From contig WUAK01000018.1 of NCBI GenBank assembly GCA_009827205.1, positions 1 to 17,306 on the forward strand: a DNA stretch of 17,306 nt, written 5' to 3'. The notes under the pieces were generated by a model that saw only the letters and a program-made list of their open reading frames with translations, had not been told where the DNA came from and searched no databases. This DNA comes from Phycisphaeraceae bacterium. Its GTDB lineage: Bacteria; Planctomycetota; Phycisphaerae; Phycisphaerales; UBA1924. Each line of letters starts with the position of its first letter. Within the stretch, counting starts at the first letter, position 1. Both the position numbers and the translations under genes were made by a program. Below are positions 1 through 6,527 of this stretch, piece by piece.

Positions 1-1668
1 CCTGGCGTACCACCCGCCGGGGAACGTACTCACCTCGACATCCGGAACGAGCGGCGCCCTAGGCGGCTGGCTCTCCTCGAACTCGACGCTGGGTTCCTGA
101 CCAGGCGCCAGCACGATGACGACGTCTCCCGCTTCTGCCTCGGGACCAAGCGTGACGCGGACACGCTGATCATTGAGTTCATTCTCGGGCACCGCGCACT
201 CGACATAGAGCATCCACCGACCGGCTGGTTCACGATAGAGCAGCGCGCCGCACCGATTCACACCAGCACCGGGCGCTATCGGGACTGACGACGACTGAAG
301 TGCCGCCAGTGACCAGTCGCCGAAAAACCGATCGATACGCAAACCAGGCGGGCTCGCCTGCAGATTAACGCCCGGCACCGAGAGCACCCGTTCCTCGCTC
401 CCGACGCGCGCGACGACCGCCGGTAATTCCCCGCCCGCAACAATCGTTCCAACCTCGTACGCTCGCGCGCGGAGCTGCCCGAGCGAGGAGAGGTCGGCTG
501 CCTCGACATCGAACCTGCTCGCGACCGAAGCTAGCCTGGGCTCGTAGGCCGCGTTGACGACCGCGACCGTTGCCAAGTGTTGCCCGGTCGCCGGGTCTGA
601 TCTGGGGGCATCGCTCACGACCCACGCGTGCGACTCGGGCTGATCGCTGAGCCAGAGTCTCGCGCGGCGTGCGCGCTCGCGGGGCTGGAGCCTCTGATCG
701 AGCAGATCCGAGAGCAAGCGGTTGATGCCCTCACGCTCTAAAGGCCAGAACGGCGCGATCTCGCCCGCTCCGAAATCAACGATCGCACACAGACGCTGAC
801 GCACTCGCTCGGCGAGTTCGTCATCCGCCTGATCGAGTCTTGCCAAACCGATCGCCCATCTCGATTCGCGCTGCCGCGCCAGAGTTTCAAGCGTCTCGCT
901 GCGCAGTTTCCCCGATGCCCACTCGACGTCACCAACAGTTCTTCTGACACTCCCGTCAAGCTCGACCACACGCTGCTCGATGCTGGGCGACAGCTCACCC
1001 ACCATCAGCTTGTATCGCCATCTGATGAACGGGTTCTCTCGCATGGGTTCAACAAGAAAGCGGAGCCTGACCGACTCGCGCATCGAAGGGGGAATCGGGC
1101 TCAGCCATGCTCGCGACGACACACGCGATGCAACGACCGCTGGATCGGGCCGCCAGTTCACCGAATGACGCCGGCCGGCGATCCAGACACCCTGACCGAC
1201 CGCATCGATCGGCGGATCAACCATCACGGCCCACGTGCCCACCTCGTCGTTGGGTATGCCGCCCTCTGCGACCTCCGCGACGGTCCTGGCGGACCATTCA
1301 CCGGCGGGCTCGAGCCAGGATCCGGCAGATTCACCGTATCTGACCCCGATCCACATCAACCGCGTCTCGAGCTCGCGGCCGTCGTCGAGCACGACCTCGC
1401 CGACGTCCTCGGGCAGGTATCCCCCGACAAGCTCGACCATCACCATCAGAGGCAGGCCGAGCACAGCATCTATCCGCTCGGTTGGAAAGACCCCATAGCG
1501 TGGGTCGTCGAGAAGCTCTTGAGGAACCGGCTCAAAGGCGGTTTCTTCCTCCTTGACGCTGCCACCGCAACCGACGATGAGGAACAACAACAACGCGAGA
1601 ACCAGCCATCCCTGCAGAGCGCGCCGAAATCTGGCACAATACGGGCCAACTTCAGGGGATCCAATCAT
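1..1668 (-). CDS. Large lipoprotein of unknown function, 3' end cut by window edge
   Basis: An uninterrupted minus-strand frame of 556 codons runs from an ATG at 1668 to the window edge with no stop, so the C-terminus is missing. The N-terminus has the shape of a lipoprotein signal: basic residues (RFRR, about 13-16), a hydrophobic stretch WLVLALLLFL (21-30) and a lipobox IVGC, with Cys34 as the predicted lipidated residue. The frame then reads as a mostly polar, Arg/Glu/Val-rich protein that I cannot assign to a family. No further membrane segment is evident. No good Shine-Dalgarno precedes the ATG, but no other ATG or GTG lies between it and the hydrophobic stretch. The start codon overlaps that of the divergent aquaporin by two bases. 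The frame is seen in the sequence; lipidation and an inner- or outer-membrane location are inferred from the lipobox. The function is unknown. Confidence 0.82.
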   Translation of the reverse strand, partial: MIGSPEVGPYCARFRRALQGWLVLALLLFLIVGCGGSVKEEETAFEPVPQELLDDPRYGVFPTERIDAVLGLPLMVMVELVGGYLPEDVGEVVLDDGRELETRLMWIGVRYGESAGSWLEPAGEWSARTVAEVAEGGIPNDEVGTWAVMVDPPIDAVGQGVWIAGRRHSVNWRPDPAVVASRVSSRAWLSPIPPSMRESVRLRFLVEPMRENPFIRWRYKLMVGELSPSIEQRVVELDGSVRRTVGDVEWASGKLRSETLETLARQRESRWAIGLARLDQADDELAERVRQRLCAIVDFGAGEIAPFWPLEREGINRLLSDLLDQRLQPRERARRARLWLSDQPESHAWVVSDAPRSDPATGQHLATVAVVNAAYEPRLASVASRFDVEAADLSSLGQLRARAYEVGTIVAGGELPAVVARVGSEERVLSVPGVNLQASPPGLRIDRFFGDWSLAALQSSSVPIAPGAGVNRCGALLYREPAGRWMLYVECAVPENELNDQRVRVTLGPEAEAGDVVIVLAPGQEPSVEFEESQPPRAPLVPDVEVSTFPGGWYAR

Positions 1669-2365
1669 GCAAAGTACAGCCAAGGCACTTATCGCAGAGT
1701 TCATCGGGACATTTGCGCTCATCTTCTTTGGGTGCGGGAGCATCATCGTCGCCAACGACATGGGCGGCTCGCTCGTCACCGTTGCGCTCGCCTTCGGACT
1801 CGTGCTGGCGGTCTTCGTACCCGCGTGCATGTACATCTCCGGTGCCCAGTTCAACCCCGCCGTATCGGTGGCTCTGACAGTCATCGGCAAGCAGGACCCG
1901 ATGCGGACAGCCATGTTCATCGCCGCTCAGCTCTTCGCAGCAGGCTGCGCAGCCGGGATGCTCGTCGTCATCCACGGCAAGGACATCGCCAACTCCGACG
2001 CCGCCCGCCTAGGCGCCTCTCTCGGCTCACTGAGCGATGCGGGCAAGGTCCTCGAAGTCTTTCTCATGGAAACGCTTATGACCTTTGCCCTCATGTTCGT
2101 TGTCCTCGCGGCTGTTGTTGACAGCAGAGCCCAGAAATATGCGGGGGTCTGCGTAGGCGGTGTCGTCGCCGCCTGCGTCGTGACCGGGGGCCCGCTCACC
2201 GGTGCATCGATGAACCCCGCTCGTAGCTTCGGACCAGCGCTCTACGGCAACTGGGACATGCACTGGGTCTACTGGGCCGCCCCGATCCTCGGTGCGTGTC
2301 TCGCCGCGGTGGTCTACAAGCTCGTCTGGGAAGATCAGACGCCCGAAACCGCCGAGGGTTCGTAA
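1667..2365 (+). CDS. Aquaporin / MIP-family channel
   Basis: This 232-residue membrane channel is the usual length for bacterial MIP proteins, with about six transmembrane helices plus two half-helices. Both signature NPA motifs are intact: residues 63-65 (AQFNPAVSVAL) and 183-185 (TGASMNPARSFGP). By alignment to AqpZ, the aromatic/arginine filter is Phe43, Val171, Ala180 and Arg186. AqpZ has Phe-His-Thr-Arg, so this pore is probably not a strict water channel. The Val/Ala/Arg part matches what is known of NIP-type channels, which pass small uncharged solutes. The start at 1667 is supported by AGGGGA seven bases upstream; an in-frame extension further upstream lies antisense to the lipoprotein gene and is unlikely. 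A weak -10-like CACAAT (1635-1640) is the only promoter hint. Transport through the inner membrane is family knowledge; the exact substrate is open. Confidence 0.95.
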   Translation: MQSTAKALIAEFIGTFALIFFGCGSIIVANDMGGSLVTVALAFGLVLAVFVPACMYISGAQFNPAVSVALTVIGKQDPMRTAMFIAAQLFAAGCAAGMLVVIHGKDIANSDAARLGASLGSLSDAGKVLEVFLMETLMTFALMFVVLAAVVDSRAQKYAGVCVGGVVAACVVTGGPLTGASMNPARSFGPALYGNWDMHWVYWAAPILGACLAAVVYKLVWEDQTPETAEGS

Positions 2366-2371
2366 TTCGTC

Positions 2372-3415
2372 TCAGACCGCCAGCTCGCGGGGCAGCGTCT
2401 GGACCGCGTTCTCGATGATCTGATCAGTATCGATCCGGTCAGCGTCGGCTTCGAAATTCGTCAGAATCCGGTGACGCAGTGCCAGCTTGGCGATTTTCTG
2501 AATGTCGTCCACGCTCACGCTTGGCCTGCCCGACACGAGAGCCCGGCACTTGCCCGCCAGCACGAGCGCCTGGGCCGCCCGAGGTGACGCTCCGACGGAG
2601 ACGTACTTGTTCACCATCGGCGTCGCAAACTCGCCCTCTGGGTGAGTCGAGAGCACCAGACGGACCGCGAAATCCTGGACGTGATCCGCGATCGCGACCA
2701 TCCGCACGAGAGTCTGGTATCTCAGGATCGACTCGGCATCGAGCACAGGCTTGATCGTCGGCGCATCGCCGCGAGTTGTCCGGTTCAGGATCTCAGACAT
2801 CTCCTCGCGCGATGAATAGCCCACCAGCAGCTTGAAGAAGAAGCGATCCAGCTGCGCCTCGGGCAGCGGGTACGTGCCCTCCTGCTCGATCGGGTTCTGT
2901 GTTGCCATCACGAAGAACGGCGCGGGCAGCTTGTGCGATTCGCCTGCAACCGTCACACTCCGCTCCTGCATCGCCTCAAGCAGCGCAGACTGCGTCTTGG
3001 GGGTCGCGCGGTTGATCTCGTCGGCGAGGACGATCTGAGCAAAGATCGGTCCGGGCTGGAACGTGAACTCGCGCGAAACACCGCCGCCAGCGCGCTCGAC
3101 CTCGGTCACGATCGTCGTGCCCGCGATGTCAGCCGGCATCAGGTCGGGCGTGAACTGAACCCTGCTGAAATCCAGGCTCAGCGCCTCAGACAGCGAGCGG
3201 ATCAGGAGCGTCTTGCCGATCCCCGGCACACCCTCGAGCAGCGCGTGGCCGCCCGTAAACAGACATACCAAGACACCGTCCACGATCGAAAGGTTGCCCA
3301 CGACGACCTTGCCGATCTGCTCGCGGACCGCGGCGTAGTCCTTGCGGAACTGCTCGCCAAGTTTCTCGAGTTCACCAGGACTGAGGTTCTCGATGTCGCC
3401 CGCGTGATCGGCCAA
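2372..3415 (-). CDS. MoxR-family AAA+ ATPase
   Basis: This 347-residue protein has the full MoxR AAA_3 layout. The Walker A motif is GVPGIGKT (62-69), Walker B is IVLADEIN (128-135), and sensor 1 is the Asn of ATQNP (172-176). The MoxR-typical PEAQLDRF (about 186-193) follows, then a C-terminal lid domain containing GASPRAAQAL. MoxR proteins are cytoplasmic ATPases that act as chaperones for assembling or activating partner complexes, often with DUF58 or VWA proteins; no such partner lies in this window. The start is TTG at 3415, supported by GAGG eight bases upstream; no ATG or GTG fits better. It begins 3 bases after the stop of the upstream antiporter gene, so translational coupling is likely. 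The downstream aquaporin gene converges with a 6-base gap. Confidence 0.95.
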   Translation of the reverse strand: MADHAGDIENLSPGELEKLGEQFRKDYAAVREQIGKVVVGNLSIVDGVLVCLFTGGHALLEGVPGIGKTLLIRSLSEALSLDFSRVQFTPDLMPADIAGTTIVTEVERAGGGVSREFTFQPGPIFAQIVLADEINRATPKTQSALLEAMQERSVTVAGESHKLPAPFFVMATQNPIEQEGTYPLPEAQLDRFFFKLLVGYSSREEMSEILNRTTRGDAPTIKPVLDAESILRYQTLVRMVAIADHVQDFAVRLVLSTHPEGEFATPMVNKYVSVGASPRAAQALVLAGKCRALVSGRPSVSVDDIQKIAKLALRHRILTNFEADADRIDTDQIIENAVQTLPRELAV

Positions 3416-3418
3416 TGG

Positions 3419-5215
3419 TTATACCTCGTCCTCTTCCTGCGCCACGTTCGACGCGATACTGATCAGCCGCTGCCCCGGTTGCGGCGGGATAGCCTGCTTG
3501 GGAGAAACAACCGTCAGCTTGCCGGTCTCGCCCAACACGAACAAGGGTATCGCGTTCTCGCCCCGCTCCTTGCGGAAGTCCTCGATCGTGTACTCGGGTG
3601 TGAGATCTGTGACGAGCACGCCCCCGCTCTTGCCGAACAGCGCCGTCAGCGCGCGGTACGAAGCGTCCGGACCCGACAGAAGCCGCCCCTCGGCTTCCGG
3701 GTGCTCCTCTTGCTCCTCGGCCTGCCTTCCCGGGAGCCGGTACACGCTCGCGCGCTCAAAGTGCCTGACCATCTTCTGCGCCGCGAGCGTGTTGACCTGA
3801 TCATTGGGCGTCAGCGCGATGAACCGGCCGATCCCAGCGAGTTCGATATCGTCGAGCGCCTGGTCGTTCAGTACGCTCCCGTGGTACGCGGGCACCCCGT
3901 CCATCCATGCCGCGGCGGTGTTCGAGTAGTTCGTGTCCACGATCATGACGTGCACGCCGAGCGACTTGAGCTTCTTCCCGATCGCCCTGGCCCAGGGTTG
4001 ACCGCCAAGAATCAGAATCCCCTGCGGGTTCGTGTCAGCGAGCTTGAGCATCCTCGCAACGATCGGGGAGAAAAGCCCATACACCATCACTGTCCCGATG
4101 ATCACCGCGAACATCAGGGGCGCAAGCCGGTCCGCCTCTCCCGGGTAGCGATCCGAGAGCTCATATGCGAGCACAGGCGCGATAGCCGCGGCAACAATAC
4201 CTCTAGGCGCCACGCTCGAGAGCAGCACTTTCTCACGCCAGTTCAGACGGGATTTGATCGTCGAGAAGAAGACCGCGATCGGGCGGATCACCAGAATCAG
4301 CAACAAGACAAAGAACACCGCAGAGATACCGAGGTCTTGAAGGTCACCGAGTTCCAGTCTCGCCGCGAGCACAACGAACAGCGACGAGATAAGGAGCACC
4401 CGCAGGTTCTCCTTGAACTCCAGGATGTGCTCGATGTCCGCCGACTTCTGGTTCGCCAGGTACACGCCCATCACCGTGGTTGCCAGCAGACCCGCTTCCT
4501 TCTGGATCGAGTCGCACACCGCGAACGTCACGACCACCATGCCGAACGAAACCGCGTTCTGCAGGTAGTCCGGCACTAGGTAGTTCTTGATGAAAAGGGC
4601 CATCAGCCAACCGGCAAGCAAGCCGAGTCCACCGCCCCAGATGATCGTGTTGATAACGCCGTAGAACACGTCGCTCGCCGCGGACTGCGCACCACCGGCG
4701 ACGACAGCCTCGAACACGAGCACCGCCAGCAGCGCGCCGATCGGGTCGATGACGATGCCCTCCCAGCGGAGGATGGAGCCGGTCGCGCCCTTGGGTCGCA
4801 TGTGCCGAACCAGAGGCGTCACCACCGTCGGCCCGCTCACCGTCAGGATCGCGCCGAACACGAGCGCCAAGCCCCAAGGCAGCTTGAGGATGAAGACCGC
4901 CGCCAGCGAAGCCAGCACCCACGTCACCGCGGCCCCGACCGAGACGAGCATCGTGATGACCTTCGCACCGGTGCGGAGTTCCCTGAACCGGAGTGTCAGC
5001 CCGCCCTCGTACAGAATCATGCCCACGCTCAGCCCGACAATCGGTGTCAGTAGGTCGCCCAGGAGTTCGTCGGGCCGGATTGCCAGAGCCGCGTCAGGCA
5101 TGATCGCGCGGAGCACCGGGCCGACCAGGATGCCGATCAGGAGCAAGAGGAGAATCGCGGGCGTCTTCACCTTGACCGCGACCACCTGCGCAAAGACGCC
5201 AAGGCCCAGGATCAT
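3419..5215 (-). CDS. NhaP-type cation/proton antiporter with C-terminal TrkA-N (RCK) domain
   Basis: This 598-residue protein has two parts. Residues 1 to about 390 form a multi-helix CPA-type antiporter membrane domain, with TVSGPTVVTPLV (125-136) and EGIVIDPIG (152-160). Asp157 sits where the ion-binding Asp of NhaP/NHE proteins lies. Residues from about 399 form a Rossmann TrkA-N domain starting ILILGG, with Asp427 in a position suited to nucleotide ribose binding. This is followed by an acidic insert (about 498-512) and a C-terminal tail. Such proteins exchange Na+ or K+ for H+ across the inner membrane and are gated by NAD(H) or other nucleotides; which ion is used cannot be read here. 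The ATG at 5215 has no Shine-Dalgarno and clips the first helix. A CTG at 5242 with GGAG seven bases upstream would add LHTELISIA and may be the true start. It probably forms an operon with moxR. Confidence 0.93.
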   Translation of the reverse strand: MILGLGVFAQVVAVKVKTPAILLLLLIGILVGPVLRAIMPDAALAIRPDELLGDLLTPIVGLSVGMILYEGGLTLRFRELRTGAKVITMLVSVGAAVTWVLASLAAVFILKLPWGLALVFGAILTVSGPTVVTPLVRHMRPKGATGSILRWEGIVIDPIGALLAVLVFEAVVAGGAQSAASDVFYGVINTIIWGGGLGLLAGWLMALFIKNYLVPDYLQNAVSFGMVVVTFAVCDSIQKEAGLLATTVMGVYLANQKSADIEHILEFKENLRVLLISSLFVVLAARLELGDLQDLGISAVFFVLLLILVIRPIAVFFSTIKSRLNWREKVLLSSVAPRGIVAAAIAPVLAYELSDRYPGEADRLAPLMFAVIIGTVMVYGLFSPIVARMLKLADTNPQGILILGGQPWARAIGKKLKSLGVHVMIVDTNYSNTAAAWMDGVPAYHGSVLNDQALDDIELAGIGRFIALTPNDQVNTLAAQKMVRHFERASVYRLPGRQAEEQEEHPEAEGRLLSGPDASYRALTALFGKSGGVLVTDLTPEYTIEDFRKERGENAIPLFVLGETGKLTVVSPKQAIPPQPGQRLISIASNVAQEEDEV

Positions 5216-5248
5216 CGCGATGGAGATAAGTTCGGTGTGCAGGGGTCC

Positions 5249-5341
5249 GCTCCAGCCCGGGTCCTTCCGGGAGCGACAAGCCTACCGGCGGGGCGTCCCA
5301 CGTGCCGCGCCGTCGATACCGACGTCCAGATGTGTATCTGG
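5249..5341 (-). promoter_or_regulatory. Leader with three consecutive hairpins between tRNA-Cys and antiporter gene
   Basis: Reading the minus strand away from the tRNA, hairpin 1 has stem CCAGAT/ATCTGG with a 4-base loop (5341-5326). Hairpin 2 has stem CGTCG/CGACG with loop GTAT (5324-5311). Hairpin 3 (5274-5249) pairs GCTC with GAGC around CCGG/CCGG and would cover the GGAG of the possible CTG start. None is followed by a T-tract, so they do not look like standard intrinsic terminators. I do not recognise a known riboswitch. They could shape processing of a tRNA-antiporter co-transcript or control translation. Confidence 0.4.
5250..5253 (-). promoter_or_regulatory. Shine-Dalgarno GGAG for a possible CTG start of the antiporter
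   Basis: GGAG on the minus strand lies seven bases before a CTG at 5242-5240. That CTG is in frame with the antiporter, and the next in-frame stop is a TAG at about 5284. The ATG at 5215 lacks such a site. The GGAG also falls in one arm of a predicted hairpin (5249-5274). Confidence 0.4.
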
Positions 5342-5346
5342 GGAAG

Positions 5347-5420
5347 AGGCCGCGGTGGGATTCGAACCCACGAATAGCGGATTTGCAATCCGCCCCCTTA
5401 GTCCACTCGGGCACACGGCC
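5347..5420 (-). tRNA. tRNA-Cys(GCA)
   Basis: The minus strand folds into a full 74-base cloverleaf. The acceptor stem is GGCCGTG/CGCGGCC (7 pairs, one G-T). The D-arm has stem CCC/GGG with GG in the loop. The anticodon stem is GCGGA/TCCGC with loop TTGCAAA, giving anticodon GCA (Cys). The variable loop has five bases. The T-arm is GTGGG/CCCAC with loop TTCGAAT. The discriminator is U73, which is the known identity base for cysteinyl-tRNA synthetase. The CCA end is not encoded. Confidence 0.97.
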
Positions 5421-5444
5421 TAACCGGCTTTCGCCGCCTGAAAA

Positions 5445-5474
5445 GGTAGACTCGGCCCCGATTGGGATCAACAA
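5445..5474 (-). promoter_or_regulatory. Weak candidate promoter for tRNA-Cys
   Basis: TTGTTG (5474-5469) and TCTACC (5450-5445) are 18 bases apart, and the second ends 24 bases before the tRNA. The match to sigma-70 consensus is poor at -10, so this is only the best candidate in the short 117-base gap shared with the divergent gene at 5538. Confidence 0.22.
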
Positions 5475-5526
5475 CTCCAGGTGTCCCTCCGGACTCCGGC
5501 ATGCCGATAATCCCTCGAGAGGATGC

Positions 5527-5531
5527 GAGGA
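5527..5531 (+). promoter_or_regulatory. Shine-Dalgarno deciding the start at 5538
   Basis: GAGGA lies six bases before the ATG at 5538. An in-frame ATG at 5523 sits directly behind a GAGAGG with no room for a ribosome, so the later start, which also gives a normal signal peptide, is preferred. Confidence 0.7.
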
Positions 5532-5537
5532 CGCCCT

Positions 5538-6509
5538 ATGAACGGAATCTCAAGAACATTCACACGCACGCTCCCCGCATGCCTCATCGCACTCTCAGCG
5601 GGCACCGCGCACGCTCAGAGCGAGCCCGATCCCACACTCAGCGACGAGAGCCTCCAGCAGATCGCACAGGATCTCAAAAACGCCGGCGAGAAAGCCGAGG
5701 GCATCAGACCAACAAGATCCGCCGGCGTCGCCCCGATCAGGCCGCACACCCAGATCGGCGCAGATCACAATGCCAGCGGCAGAATGCTCACCGAGGGTTC
5801 TTTCATCGTGCAGATGGAGGGACTCGTTCACCGCGCTTCGCTCGGCGCTTGGATATTCGAACCGACCGATCTCATCGACGAGGCCAAGATCAAGCCGCTG
5901 ATCATCCTGCCCTCGCAGACCCTCACACGACTCATCCAGATCGTGGGACTCGACGCCGAGCACAACAAGGTCTCGCTCACAGGTGAGGTATCGCTCTACC
6001 GAGGCCGCAACTACCTGCTGATCACCGCGATCACAGTTGATTCAACAGACGAAGCAGACGAAACGCTGATCGAACTCGATGACAGTCAGTCGGGCGATGC
6101 CCAACCAGACTCGCTCAGCCAGAGCGTGCAAGACCTGATTGGCGAGCTCGAAGAAGCACGTACCGCCGACCGGGCGATCCTTCAGCCCACGCACACCGGC
6201 AGCTTCGAAGGGGGCCGAGCCCCGGTGCCCGAAGGCCGAACGTTCATGCGTCGCCGGGCGCGCCTGACGTATCTCGCCGCGGGCGAGATCGCTGTCACGT
6301 TCGACAATGATCCCGACCAGGTCATCGATGCGCCGCTCGTCGTCCTGCCCTGCAACCTGCTCGAACGGATGGAATGGGTCGTCGAGAACCACGGCGACTC
6401 GCTGCCCGTCCGCGTCAGCGGCCAGAGCTTCGCCTACAACGGCCGCTCGTTCATCATGCCGCGCAGCATCGTCATCGAACGCCCGGGTGAGCTCGACACA
6501 CGCCAGTAA
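5538..6509 (+). CDS. Exported protein with an ungapped internal domain duplication
   Basis: The protein has 323 residues. The N-terminus is a signal peptide (basic start, hydrophobic LPACLIALSAG, predicted cleavage after AHA at 24-26), so the mature protein is periplasmic or secreted. Two copies of one domain follow, at about 84-168 and 230-314, offset by exactly 146 residues without gaps. Paired positions include EG (86/232), PLIILP and PLVVLP (120/266), V-x-x-x-G (145/291) and YRGR and YNGR (154/300). The linker (about 170-228) is acidic and Ser/Gln rich. Alternating hydrophobic residues suggest a beta-rich fold, perhaps OB-like, but that is inference. I know no named family. It is flanked by the divergent tRNA-Cys and converges on nuoH with an 18-base gap, so it is probably transcribed alone. 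Confidence 0.88.
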   Translation: MNGISRTFTRTLPACLIALSAGTAHAQSEPDPTLSDESLQQIAQDLKNAGEKAEGIRPTRSAGVAPIRPHTQIGADHNASGRMLTEGSFIVQMEGLVHRASLGAWIFEPTDLIDEAKIKPLIILPSQTLTRLIQIVGLDAEHNKVSLTGEVSLYRGRNYLLITAITVDSTDEADETLIELDDSQSGDAQPDSLSQSVQDLIGELEEARTADRAILQPTHTGSFEGGRAPVPEGRTFMRRRARLTYLAAGEIAVTFDNDPDQVIDAPLVVLPCNLLERMEWVVENHGDSLPVRVSGQSFAYNGRSFIMPRSIVIERPGELDTRQ

Positions 6510-6527
6510 TGCACAGCAGCAACCAGA

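Noticed and set aside
1165..2121. Plus-strand frame of 318 codons across the lipoprotein and aquaporin starts
   Set aside because: It crosses from the antisense of one gene into another frame of the aquaporin and shows no family sequence.
2933..4579. Open frame of 548 codons on the plus strand
   Set aside because: It is antisense to the MoxR and antiporter genes, both with full family motifs; its Arg/His/Asp-rich composition is typical of a shadow frame in GC-rich DNA.
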